Source of the DNA: Lepidonotus clava | Lineage: Eukaryota; Annelida; Polychaeta; Phyllodocida; Polynoidae | Direction: 5' to 3' | DNA: 64,000 nt | NCBI GenBank assembly: GCA_936440205.1 | Contig: OW387148.1 | Span: 25,475,961-25,539,960, forward strand | In this document: positions 1-10,000 of the stretch, one piece after another | Position numbering within the stretch: the first letter of the stretch is position 1 | Layout: each line of letters starts with the position of its first letter | Position numbers and translations under genes: made by a program | Notes under the pieces: model-generated | Database searches by the model: none | What the model was told of the DNA's origin: nothing | The model's input: the letters and a program-made list of their open reading frames with translations, nothing else

Positions 1-370
1 CTTTAAACATACGGGACAGATGATTAAGTGACAACACATTTGCCGGACCTCTGCCGGGTTTTGATAGCCTTTTTGCACCCTTCAGTGCCTCGCTGATGGC
101 AAAGTTCGAAAAGTCTATCCCTGATCCCGTTATAGACTTCAAGTGATGAGATACTCCTGATAGGTAAGATGATATCGACGTAAAAGTCATGAGTAGTGAT
201 AAGAAAGCGATAAATTTCACAATGTTAGAGGGATTGTTCTCCGAAGGGTCAAGCTTGTAGTCGCTGCAGAATCTAAGGTAGCAGTTCTTTTGATAAGCCC
301 GTGCCTTGTTAGTAGAGGCCGATGCGGAGTTGGCTTTTAGCTTGGTCTCCCTCTGATTTATGTCGTTCAT
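1..370 (-). CDS. Tyrosine recombinase, N-terminal part (element 1)
   Basis: An open minus-strand frame begins at an ATG near 370, overlaps the end of the reverse transcriptase gene in another frame, and leaves the window at base 1. About 123 residues are visible. They contain a helical core-binding segment (YLSGVSHHLKS, later LKGAKRL) like the SAM-like N-terminal domain of tyrosine recombinases. The catalytic domain would lie outside the window. In YR retrotransposons this enzyme integrates a circular DNA intermediate. The call rests on gene order and the short N-terminal pattern. Confidence 0.7.
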   Translation of the reverse strand, partial: MNDINQRETKLKANSASASTNKARAYQKNCYLRFCSDYKLDPSENNPSNIVKFIAFLSLLMTFTSISSYLSGVSHHLKSITGSGIDFSNFAISEALKGAKRLSKPGRGPANVLSLNHLSRMFK

Positions 371-2240
371 TGAAATTCCTGAAACGAGCACTACAACACA
401 TGTCATTGAAACTAATTAAGTCGCCGGATACATTTCGCTTAGAAACATCACAAAGTCTAGACAAAGAATCTGCCAACACATTGTCCTCTGAGCGCACATA
501 CGTTGCATATATTTCTAGGTTGTACACAAAACAAAGCCAGAAAATTTCCCTCAACCAGGACATGCAAGTTTTGTTAGAGCTTCTACCGCTGTTGATTAAA
601 TGCATCACTTGGGTGTTGTCGGTAATTAAATGTATACAGCTATCCCTATTCTCAGGGCCCCAGCGCTTTAAACCGAGGACAATTGGCCAGAGTTCATACA
701 CATTGATATTAAGCTCTGGACAGTCAAAAACTGGTGGGTCCATAAGGTGGTTGTGGCAGTCGAAATAGTCAATTGTCTCCTCCCCCCATGTACCAAAGAA
801 CCAATCGTCATCCGACCATGCTGCAAAACCAAAGCCCGAGGAATCCGAGACTATTTCTATTGATCTCCCTCTCTTGATTATATTTTCGGTACCATTGAAA
901 ACCCTTGCAAATTTTTTCCACCACCTGAAATCCTGCCTAATCTCATCACTGAGTGCCACCCTTCTCCCTCGTTCACAGTGCATTGCCAGATCGAAAATGC
1001 GTCTGCTGAATGTTCTGCCCCCACGGATGACTGTCGCACAATGGGACACTAACCCGCCCACCCGCTCTAGAACTTTTTTAGAGGCGGAGCCTCTAGACTC
1101 TATCACATCGATAGTTTCTATTAATTTAGTGATTTTCTCCTTGGGGAGCGAGAGAGTCATTTTTGAAGAATCGATCACAATGCCGAGGAAGGTACATAAC
1201 TGGGCAGGGCTTGAAACTTTTTTCCAAGATATATTGAACCCTAAAGCTCTGATACATCCTAAAGTGATACTCAGGAATTCGTTGCACTGCTCCTTAGTGG
1301 AGCCTATGACAATAAAGTCATCTAAATAGTTCACGATACGAGTTACGCCTTTAGATCTAGCCATGTCTACCACCAGGCTTGATATCTTATCGAAAATGTA
1401 AGGGGCGCATTTCAGGCCGAAGCATAACCTCTTGTCGACTAGGTGCTTGCTGGTGCCCTCAAATACCCAGCTCAGTCCCTGATACTTATAATGACCCGGA
1501 TTAATATTGACTGATCTATAAGCACTTTCTATGTCTAAAACCGCCATGTAGTCGTCTTCGTTTAAAATCTGCGAGACTGAATCCACTGAGTTGTAGTTGA
1601 ATTTTTTACAAGTTGAGTCCATGTAGTTATTAATACTAACTCCCTCAGGCCTGCTACAATCAGTTATGGGTCTAAGCTTCCCGTTTGACTTCTCTACCCC
1701 GCCTAGGGCATGCACGCATTCTGGCACGACTTCAGTAAAAGAGACTTTCCCCTCTAAAATTTCCTTCTCAATAAGTAAATCCCTCTCGTCTTTAAATTTC
1801 CCCTGGGTGATTGAGTCATAGTTTTCGCATACATACTTCGCTTTACAATTCGGGTCGACGATATCGAAGCCGTCACACAGACCATTCCACAACATGAACC
1901 GGTCCTCCATACTAAGAGAACACGAATTTGACCACAAATGACTTGCTGCGCGGCATGGTTTAAGTTGAGAGGGGGTGCTGCCAATGTCATTAACACAATT
2001 ACAAGTACCATTTACACAATTCTCATACACAACAATAATCTTGCCATTTTTGCTTGGGGGTATCCCACACATTGACCGACCATTTATACCTGAACTAGAC
2101 ACATCATTAGGAACAGCAATATAACAATTGTCATTGAATTCTAACTGTAATTCCGACCTGACAATATGGTCAACACTGTCAACACCAACTAGCGCAGAGC
2201 CCCCTGTCATAGGATTTTCCTGAACCCCCCTCTTTACCAA
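309..2240 (-). CDS. Reverse transcriptase / RNase H polyprotein (element 1)
   Basis: This 643-residue frame has a DIRS-type reverse transcriptase in its middle (LDIESAYR, then GLKCAPYIFDK, then the YLDD catalytic box in VNYLDDFIVIG). An RNase H-like domain follows (EIVSDSSGFGFAAWSDD, LITDNTQV, LADSLSRL). The first 150 or so residues are a cysteine-containing N-terminal region of unknown role. The protein would copy the element RNA and degrade the template strand. The gag-like gene lies 54 bases upstream and the recombinase overlaps its 3' end. Confidence 0.93.
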   Translation of the reverse strand: MVKRGVQENPMTGGSALVGVDSVDHIVRSELQLEFNDNCYIAVPNDVSSSGINGRSMCGIPPSKNGKIIVVYENCVNGTCNCVNDIGSTPSQLKPCRAASHLWSNSCSLSMEDRFMLWNGLCDGFDIVDPNCKAKYVCENYDSITQGKFKDERDLLIEKEILEGKVSFTEVVPECVHALGGVEKSNGKLRPITDCSRPEGVSINNYMDSTCKKFNYNSVDSVSQILNEDDYMAVLDIESAYRSVNINPGHYKYQGLSWVFEGTSKHLVDKRLCFGLKCAPYIFDKISSLVVDMARSKGVTRIVNYLDDFIVIGSTKEQCNEFLSITLGCIRALGFNISWKKVSSPAQLCTFLGIVIDSSKMTLSLPKEKITKLIETIDVIESRGSASKKVLERVGGLVSHCATVIRGGRTFSRRIFDLAMHCERGRRVALSDEIRQDFRWWKKFARVFNGTENIIKRGRSIEIVSDSSGFGFAAWSDDDWFFGTWGEETIDYFDCHNHLMDPPVFDCPELNINVYELWPIVLGLKRWGPENRDSCIHLITDNTQVMHLINSGRSSNKTCMSWLREIFWLCFVYNLEIYATYVRSEDNVLADSLSRLCDVSKRNVSGDLISFNDMCCSARFRNFNERHKSEGDQAKSQLRIGLY

Positions 2241-2294
2241 ACTGGGGGTGGTTGGTACCTGACCTATGACTCGAAGATTATTGTGAGCTACACC

Positions 2295-3524
2295 TCATTT
2301 CTGAGGACCCTTTGAATGGTAACCCTTTGCTGACTTGGGCTTTGAACATGACTGCTTGTTGTGGCCCATGTCACCACAGTTTGAGCAGGAGTGCCTGTAC
2401 TCGCACTCCCTCTGATCCCTAGAGCAACCCTCCTTGCTATTGAACCTGAAGCAGTATTTAACTGTGCTATCCCTCTTATGGCTTTTCTGGGCATTGTTGG
2501 TCCCGTCATATGTGAAATGTTTTAACACGCTGGCTGTATTCACATTACCGAACTCTGCAAACCCACCCTGGTTAGCTGACTGACGAACGGTGTTATCATA
2601 GGCTACAATCGTTTCTACCCGAAAAATTGTTGTGTCTGCTTTCTCGGCTAACAATTCGACATGATTCAGAATACCATCGAGATCTTTACCAGACTCATAG
2701 GCCTTTCTAATTGTCTTAATTGACACGATCATGAGCTGTTCGAAGGTACGGACAGAGTCACCTTTTTTATCTAGGAATTTCGAGTGGTTGTATTTCTTGG
2801 TAACCCTCAGCTTTTTCGCGGCCTTCTTCTTGGATTTCAGTTTCTTTGATTTCTTCTTCCTTGCCTTGCTGTTCGAGCTGTCTGACGAGCTGCTGCTTGA
2901 GCTCGTGGAGGAGCTTGAAGAACTGCTCCTAGGTGAAGTGCTTGACTCGGATCCCCCATGCTTGCTGTTACGCTTAGCAGGGGACGGCGCCTTCTTGTTG
3001 CCCCTCTTCTTACGGGACTCTTGGTGTGGAAGGCTGCCCTTTGCAGGCGGGGAAGTTGAGCTGGACCCGTCGGTAGCAGACGATGAACTTGACACCTCGC
3101 GTTGACTAGTCGAACAACGGCTTTTCCTTGACCGTTTCATGTGCTTGGACGGCCTTGCAAGGTGGTCAGAAACCACCGCCATGGAGTCGGAGCTCTCCCT
3201 TGCGTTTTCTTCCAGAATTCTAAGACGTTTCTCGAAGGAGCTAAAATCCTGATGGGTTGCATTAGGGTTGTTGGCGTTAACATCCTCCCATTTGCCCGTG
3301 GCACCCTGTGTTTTCGACACGTACTCCGGGAATTGGGTCGAGTTCACGAACTGGGGCGGCGGAGCCGTGACCCCATTTTCCTTCGTAGCGCTGTCAGCGT
3401 AAAAATTACCGAGCTGACGGGTGCATTTCGGCCCCCATGGGTACTTGTGTGCAGTGAAGCATTTCCTGCAGTTCTTGACCGTTCCATGGCCTCCCGTACT
3501 GGGGATTAATCCTGCAAAGCTCAC
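2295..3524 (-). CDS. Gag-like protein with zinc-binding C-terminus (element 1)
   Basis: This 409-residue frame is the first gene of element 1. The middle is very rich in serine, lysine and arginine (runs of SSSS and KKKSKK). The C-terminus has a CCHC-type knuckle (CSNCGDMGHNKQSC) just after a second Cys/His cluster (CFRFNSKEGC ... CEYRH). The same two-cluster arrangement ends the gag-like protein of the other YR element here, which supports the call. It probably binds element RNA. Immediately upstream is the CRE-bearing 5' region. Confidence 0.85.
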   Translation of the reverse strand: MSFAGLIPSTGGHGTVKNCRKCFTAHKYPWGPKCTRQLGNFYADSATKENGVTAPPPQFVNSTQFPEYVSKTQGATGKWEDVNANNPNATHQDFSSFEKRLRILEENARESSDSMAVVSDHLARPSKHMKRSRKSRCSTSQREVSSSSSATDGSSSTSPPAKGSLPHQESRKKRGNKKAPSPAKRNSKHGGSESSTSPRSSSSSSSTSSSSSSSDSSNSKARKKKSKKLKSKKKAAKKLRVTKKYNHSKFLDKKGDSVRTFEQLMIVSIKTIRKAYESGKDLDGILNHVELLAEKADTTIFRVETIVAYDNTVRQSANQGGFAEFGNVNTASVLKHFTYDGTNNAQKSHKRDSTVKYCFRFNSKEGCSRDQRECEYRHSCSNCGDMGHNKQSCSKPKSAKGYHSKGPQK

Positions 3525-3610
3525 TGTAAAGTCCTGTAAAAGTTCAAAATATTATGATCACGACGTGAAGTGGACGCCGGTCTACTCGAACTGGCCCAAC
3601 AACGGGCGGC

Positions 3611-3630
3611 GTGACGTCATCATTACGTCA
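3611..3630 (-). promoter_or_regulatory. Paired CRE-like sites in the 5' region of element 1
   Basis: A full palindromic CRE (TGACGTCA, 3612-3619) is followed by a second near-consensus site (TTACGTCA, 3623-3630), about 90 bases upstream of the gag-like start. The flanks are GC-rich. CREB/ATF proteins bind such sites, so this may be the element's promoter; that role is inferred from position. Confidence 0.5.
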
Positions 3631-3700
3631 TGGCGCGGTGTCGCTATGCAACCTGCGTGGTTACGGGCGCGGCAGTTATAACGGGATAAGCCCCTCCCCC

Positions 3701-4163
3701 GGGTTATTCCTCTTTTATTTACAGTCTTTAATATGTAATATGATTATATTTTCAATAAATCGATATGATCTTTGAGAAAAAGCAGCTATAAAGACACCGT
3801 CTCTGTATGACAACAGGCTAAGTGTGGTCTAGCAAACCTGTACAAGATTATTCTTACGTCTCCCTGGCTATATCTGTAATGGGTGGGCCAGTGGATTGAG
3901 GCTGGGTACAAACCTGTGTGCAGGACCTTTGTCTAAGGTAAGAGTTGATCTAGACTGAGAGCTTCCAACACTCACCACCAGGCGGGAATTCGTAGTAGGA
4001 CAGATCATGTATACAGTGGAGGTGGGAATTTCCACTGCCCCCACAGTGCACTGGGGCAAATGGCTGACCACTGGTTCTTGGCAAGTTGTAGAGTTTAGAG
4101 TCAGTACTTTTATATCCCTTTCTATTCATTGCAATTACACTGCTGGGCTATGTCTGACCACAG
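3701..4163. other. No gene seen
   Basis: Mixed-composition DNA between element 1 and a tRNA-like sequence. Short frames here show no domain or splice pattern. Nothing supportable. Confidence 0.6.
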
Positions 4164-4260
4164 GCCTCCATAGCTCGGTGGTAGAGCATACAAGCTTCAT
4201 ATGTGAGGGATGCCAGGTTCAAAACTCAGCTGGTCAATTGTCAAATTACAAGTTTTTTTT
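4164..4260 (+). repeat. tRNA-like SINE head
   Basis: An internal Pol III promoter is visible: an A-box-like TAGCTCGGTGGTAGAGC and a B-box-like GGTTCAAAACTC about 35 bases on, spaced as in a tRNA. The acceptor stem ends pair poorly and the anticodon loop lacks the usual T before the anticodon, so it is not a working tRNA gene. A T-rich stretch follows. Best read as the tRNA-derived head of a short SINE. Confidence 0.55.
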
Positions 4261-5095
4261 ATAAATACATACATAAATTTGAGACTCTGTGATCAAAAAT
4301 ACTGAACTTTAAAAACATCAACTTGATGTTTCTGTAGGGTAGGCCCTAAAGATAAGATAAATCATAGCAGAACAGACTGCCTGTTGGCTGTATTTCTGAA
4401 ATAATTAAGATTATTAAGGCCATTTAGTTCAATACTATGCAGCAATAAAAACTCTTCATTTGTCAAATTTATTTCATCCCAACCCCAAAACTATTTTGTC
4501 ATTAGGATAACCAAATTACAAGATAATTTCACCAAAGACCAAGTAATTCCTTCTTCTTGGTTTAGTCTTGTATGGGTTTAAACATGATACAGGGCTACAT
4601 AGCTGACAAGGTTATTGTACTAAAATGGTGTCTACATGTACATACTAAAAAGGTGCTTAAAACGTTTTGCAAACGCTTTCGTTTTTGAGTCAACAGGCCA
4701 ATCAGGTTCATGCTTTCATTACCCATGAACGTACCTACTGGGCCTGAACAATGGAGACGCCTTACGGACTAGTGTAAATCAGGGCACCGCAAGGTGGAAT
4801 ATAGAAAATGTTTGCAGTGGTACTAGCGGTGGTGCTTGCAGTGGCCCAACACTAGCACCACAGCAAATGATGTTATATTCTTTTATATGGTTTTAAACCT
4901 TTTTTGGTGCTTTTTTATGATTATAATATGATTTTTATGAATTTTTAATGATTTTATATTAATAGTTACAATGATTTTATACAATTTTCTGTTGAATGCT
5001 TGCAGTGGCAGAAACAAACATGTTCGTTTCTGAAACTTAAATTGCTTGCGGTGGGCAAAAATATCACCACTAGTGGTCACCCATCGCATAGTGGA
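4261..5095. other. AT-rich DNA with a possible partial MITE
   Basis: No gene is seen. From about 4780 there are repeated short words (GCAGTGG, GCTTGCGGTGG), and 5085-5105 reads CATAGTGGAATATGGGCTT, resembling the right terminal repeat of the TTA-flanked MITEs elsewhere in the window. The left end of such an element is not recognisable, so only a fragment is suggested. Confidence 0.35.
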
Positions 5096-5099
5096 ATAT

Positions 5100-5330
5100 G
5101 GGCTTTAGGGCAGGGTTGCCCCGCCTCTTTAAGGGTGGACCCACCCTGACCCTTAAGGCTCCCTCTGGGCCCTTGCAGGGGCTCCCCCCGCCATAAGGGA
5201 AGGTATTCCTTGGAGGGGTCCAGGAGGGGAACCTGCCCTTTTGAGGGCAGGAGCTCTTAAGAGCCTTTCCAAAGGGAAGGAACAGCTCTTTTAATGGCAA
5301 GCTCTCATTAGAGTTGTTTTGGGGGATGAG
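5100..5330. repeat. Chain of short palindromes, GC-rich
   Basis: Within 230 bases there are several consecutive near-perfect inverted repeats: AAGGGTGGACCCACCCT, CCTGCCCTTTTGAGGGCAGG, AGCTCTTAAGAGCC, and CTTTCC/GGAAGG near 5270. The composition is much more GC-rich than the neighbours. It may be a foldback element or part of a structured repeat. No coding signal; the 76-residue minus frame across it is a by-product. Confidence 0.5.
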
Positions 5331-6000
5331 AGGGGGGTTGAAGTCTTCATAGGTTACTTATATATATTTGGGTTCTTGTATAATTCTATTCAAGAGGATA
5401 TGGTGCTTTGCATGACAGGTTTATGTTGTATTTGAGGGTTATATCGTGGTTAAAATGCTAAAAATAAATATGCCTATGGTACAGAAAATTAAAATGTCAT
5501 CTTATGACAACCGCAGACCTTGTGAATAACTGACAAACAGCATCTTTTAACAAAAATGATAATTTATTTTCTTACAACTGCATGAATACAATTGTCAAAG
5601 CCTTGCCTTCGACCCATATCTGCAGTGATTAGTTGTTGATGCAGCAGCAGAATTATAATGTGACGACTGCAATGACCTCGATTAAACTAGGTTTGTGATC
5701 GAATCTATGAGATAAATTAACAGGAAACATGTCAGAGGTATGCGATACTGAAACCACTTTGAGGTATAGGAATAGTGTTCCCAAAGGCACCATTTACATT
5801 TACATTAATCTGACTTAGTAGTACACACGTTGTGGCTTTTTGGGAGGATTTGGTATGACGATGTGATGAGTTGAAGCCAAGTCCTTCCTGGTCAGCGTGT
5901 TAACATTGCGCCATTATAGTATCTGCTTCATGAACTTCCGTTACCTGAAATGTGTGACATAAACAGGTTAGACATCTCCTAAGTCTAATCATTTCAGTTA
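5331..6000. other. No gene seen
   Basis: AT-rich DNA without recognisable exons. It ends in TTA, the left target duplication of the MITE that follows. Confidence 0.6.
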
Positions 6001-6320
6001 AGGTCGTATTCCACATACCGAAAGTGCTGGCCGCCAATAATGACCATCACCATGGTAACGTTCTTTACCGGCGGCCCATACTTTCGGGCCACTTTCGGCC
6101 GCCGAAATTGGAAAATCGGCCGCCGAAATTGGAAAATCGGCCGCCAAAATTAGAAAATCATCCATGGAAATTGGAAAATCGGCAACCAGTCCCAAATCGG
6201 CAGGAAAAACACGTTGGTAAATATTATCGGCAGTAGCCTACTGCCGATACACTATCGGTAGTAGTGAAATTGTATCAGCCTGAAATTGACAGAGCAATTT
6301 CGGTATGTGGAATACGGCCT
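6001..6320. mobile_element. MITE with TTA target duplication (PIF/Harbinger type)
   Basis: The ends are inverted repeats of about 23 bases: left AGGTCGTATTCCACATACCG, right (reverse complement) AGGCCGTATTCCACATACCG. TTA flanks both sides (5998-6000 and 6321-6323). A 3-bp TTA duplication with a GGCC-like terminus is the PIF/Harbinger signature. The interior has a direct repeat (GGCCGCCGAAATTGGAAAATC) and no coding capacity, so the element is non-autonomous. A partial relative lies at 30103. Confidence 0.85.
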
Positions 6321-6875
6321 TTAGGCTGCAATTGGTATTTTCATCGAATTACATTATTACTTTAGAGATAATTAGAACTTTTAAATACCAACTGTTTCAA
6401 ATGAAAGCTTATTTCATTGTTCTTTCTTTCTATATTTAGGGATTTTCCATAAAACCTGAAGGAAATCAAAAATATATATATTGGATTTTTGGATTTTAAG
6501 ATAAAAATTGTTTCAAGAACACATATTAGACTAGTTTTATTCGCAATTACAAAGAGATACTACTCTTCAAACATATTTGAAAAAAAGAAATATTATGGAA
6601 CTGATAATGAAAACATATTTCTGTATTTTAGGAAGGAAAATACTAGGAAGTAGTATTTGTTCTGTATCAAAGATCTAACACTTAAAAATATCATATGTAC
6701 ATGTAATATTGTATATAAAATAATACTGATTATTCAAATACAAAAATAATTGGTTTTAACATTTAGGGACTACAGAGCAAAAAATACGAATTTCCTTATT
6801 TGGACGGATCTCTAATCTGAAGTACACAGCAGATACTACCCACAGACATCTTTCTCTTATGGTGTAGACTCATTT
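6321..6875. other. No gene seen
   Basis: AT-rich spacer between two transposon-derived repeats. Confidence 0.55.
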
Positions 6876-7039
6876 CAGGGGCGGATCCAGGAATTCAAGA
6901 AAGGGGGGGCGCCAATGTCAAAAAAACAGTCCTAGCACCCCCTCTGGGGACGCAAATTTTACTTTGAAAAAATTATTATTGGACTAAAAAAAAAAGGGGG
7001 GGGGTGCCCCATGCGCCCCGCCCCCCAAATCCGTCCCTG
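6876..7039. mobile_element. Short TIR element with 5-bp CATTT duplication
   Basis: The left end is CAGGGGCGGATCC and the right end AAATCCGTCCCTG, near-inverted copies. CATTT directly flanks both ends (6871-6875 and 7040-7044). The interior is poly-A/poly-G rich with no gene. A related element sits at 12811-12957 and a lone end near 32611. Superfamily not assigned. Confidence 0.7.
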
Positions 7040-7086
7040 CATTTAATTTTTTTTCTAAAAAAAAAAACACAAAAAAAACATCCAAC

Positions 7087-10000
7087 TCACTGTTGCGTAA
7101 ACCTGTTCTGTGCCAGGAACTTTCTCTCCTCTTCTCCTTGTATACGTAAGGCCTCGTCCTCCTCGCCCTCCTGGTAGACCTGTACGGGGGGCTGGATGTG
7201 GGTGAGGGGCTCCTCCTGGGTGTCCACGTTCTCCATGTCCACATTATACCACATGGCCAGGTTGTGGAGGACGGCCGTGGAGAGGATGATCTTGTTACAT
7301 GTGAGTGGGGAGCACTGGAGTTGGCCGCCTGTTTTGTCGAGACATCTTAAAATGAAGGATAATGTCATATGTTAATGTTGTTTGTATTTTCATATGACAT
7401 GGCATCGATTTCTTCAATGACTCTTTTTTATTATTTTTTTTATCATTTATTTTTATTGTCTATTAAATCAAACTATCTTACATTGAATGTGCTCTTAATA
7501 TGCTTCCGATAATGCATGAGAGTGACTAGATATCAGATAAATACATTGTCATGCAATCATTTTGTTCTTTTTAATAGAGATGTTGTACTCTCTTCTTTGT
7601 AATTTCTCTCCTTTGTAATTCTATAGTTGACTTTTCCTGCACTGCACATCCCTTATCATAAGTTGTTCTTTTTCCGTACTTGTTTTTATAAAGTTAATGT
7701 TATTGTAATTTCTAAGCACTCATATAGGTCCAAAACAATCTATAGGCTAGACACTCTCTTCACTTTATAGTTATGCATAATCTTCAGAATAATCTTGTTA
7801 CTTTCTGGGATGTCTATAGTTTAAACTATGGAAACTTACCTAAAGCGTAACTTCCATTGCTTAATGCAGTCTTTACCTAGGGTCCGGGTCTGGGCGTGGG
7901 CTGTGTTGTAGTTAAGTTCGGCCTCTGTGACCGGGAAGGGGAAGGGGGTGAGTAGCCAGGGAAGTATAGGGTACCTGTAAAAACAGAACAATTATAAGTT
8001 AAATGGTAATGTGCATTATACAACTACATGGTTATGAGACTATTGGATTACAGATTGGAAAAGATTAATACGCAAGGGGCATTGCATTAAGGTTATATTC
8101 AACAATTATAGGGGTGCCTGAAGTACGCATTTCATGTCCAATGGACGTACGCATTTTACTACGATTGTAATTGTCTGAAATGGTAATTATCCCTTAATTA
8201 CTTCCATGACTCATCTATAGACCTATTTCAATAGAGTGGAGCCCTGCTAATGCTATAGACCTGATCAATCGATTGGAATAGGGATTTCAATGGAAATCGT
8301 TGGGTATAGGCCTTCTATTAGATTGAAAGTTCTATGGGAGGGTTCTCTGCGCAGGTTCTTGAGGAAGGTGTATAGTTTAAAGATATTAGGTCCTTTCTTG
8401 GCCAGCAGATCTATACCTACCCATCATGTCCTAAGATGTAGTAGCCCTGCAGAAACTTGTATTTCTCCAGGGCCTGGCCTATGATACTGGACTTCCACAC
8501 CTTGTGGTCTGGGGTACTGCCGGGCCACGTCGGGTCGACGTCAATGAACCGACCGGAGGCATCACAGATTACCTGGGGAAATAGAACATGGTACCATGAC
8601 TGTAAGAACCTGGGGAAATAGAACATGATACCATGTAAGAACCTGGGGAAATAGAACATGGTACCATGTTCTAATTCCCTAGGTTCTCTCATGGTACCAT
8701 GTTCTATTTCCCCAGGTTCCCATGTGAGAACCTGGGGAAATAGAGCATGGTACCATGTGAGAACTTGGGGAAATAGAACATGGTACCAGGTAAGAACCTG
8801 GGGAAATAGAACAAGGTACCTTGTAAGAACCTGGGGAGATAGAACTTGGTACCATGTGAGAACCTGGGGAAATGGAGCATGGTACCATGTGAGAATCTGG
8901 AGAAATGGAGCATGGTACTATGTGAGAACCTGGGGAAATATAACATGGTACCGTGTGAGGACCTGGGGAAATAGAACATGGTACCGTGTGAGGACCTGGG
9001 AAAATAGAACATGGTACCGTGTGAGGACCTGGGGAAATAGAACATGGTACCATGTGAGGACCTGGGGAAATAGAACATGGTACCATGTGAGGACCTGGGG
9101 AAATGGAGCATGGTACTGTGTGAGAACCTGGGGAAATGGAGATTGGTACCATGTAAGAACCTGGGGAGATAGAACATGCCACTATTTTAGAACCTGGGAG
9201 AATAGTCCATGCCATTCCAAAGAATCTTTGGTAATAGACAATGGCAACCTGAAGAAATGAATCATGTCATAATATCCTAAAGTTGAAATGTATGTGATTG
9301 TCATACTACCCTAACAGAATGTGGGTGCATAAAAAATGCAACAATTATCTGATAAATGCATGTGGTAAGCTAAACAGGAACTATTATGAATGTTTATAAT
9401 GAAGTATATTAATGAGATTAATAATTATTATTGATATTCAAAAATGATTTCTCATTCTTCTAGAATAATACAACTAATATCAAAAGGCGGAACATTGGCT
9501 ATTTCATAGATAAATTAATCATTGTACCTGTGTATTAATTGTGCAGTCCTTATTGGGATTTCGGAACCTGCCTTCCTCGTTAGCAGGAGTTTTTAGTCCA
9601 ATGTGTGTTCCATCTAACACTCCAACAATGCAGGGGAAGCCCGTCTTTCTCGCAAATTCGAGTGCATTTTCCTTTTTCTGCTGCCTATGATAAACAGAAA
9701 ACTAAAATAAACATATTGTGGGTCTGCTCATAAGTGTTTCTAGGTTGGATGCAGTGTTGTAGAATTTGGGTAATATGAATATGATAATGATCTTAAACCA
9801 AGTACTTAGTATAAAGAAATAGAATTGTTGTTACAAAGTAAAAAAGTGCTAAAGGTGCTGTTGTACAACGCTATTAAATGATCCACCTAACTTTCCTAAA
9901 ATTTGTGCATTATACCTTGAGAACAATTGTAATCTTCTGCTTATCTTTGTTTAAATTCTATGAAATCAGCTGAGTTGATATGAAAGAACAAGACCTTCTG

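Larger units (their letters stand above)
1..3700 (-). mobile_element. DIRS-type (tyrosine recombinase) retrotransposon, cut by window start
   Basis: Three adjoining minus-strand genes in the order gag-like, reverse transcriptase/RNase H, tyrosine recombinase define a DIRS-order YR retrotransposon. The 5' side runs to about 3.7 kb through a GC-rich stretch with CRE-like sites; the 3' side lies beyond base 1, so terminal repeats cannot be compared and DIRS versus Ngaro cannot be settled. The long open frames suggest a fairly young copy. The right border is approximate. Its proteins are clearly different from those of the second YR element at 13.6-21.5 kb, so it belongs to another family. Confidence 0.85.

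Noticed and set aside
4164-4240. Functional tRNA gene
   Set aside because: A and B boxes are present, but the acceptor stem does not pair well and the anticodon loop is atypical; treated as a SINE head.
8658-9260. Open frames of 157-200 residues on both strands
   Set aside because: They are read-through of a 33-bp minisatellite whose period is a multiple of three; no domain and equal openness on both strands.
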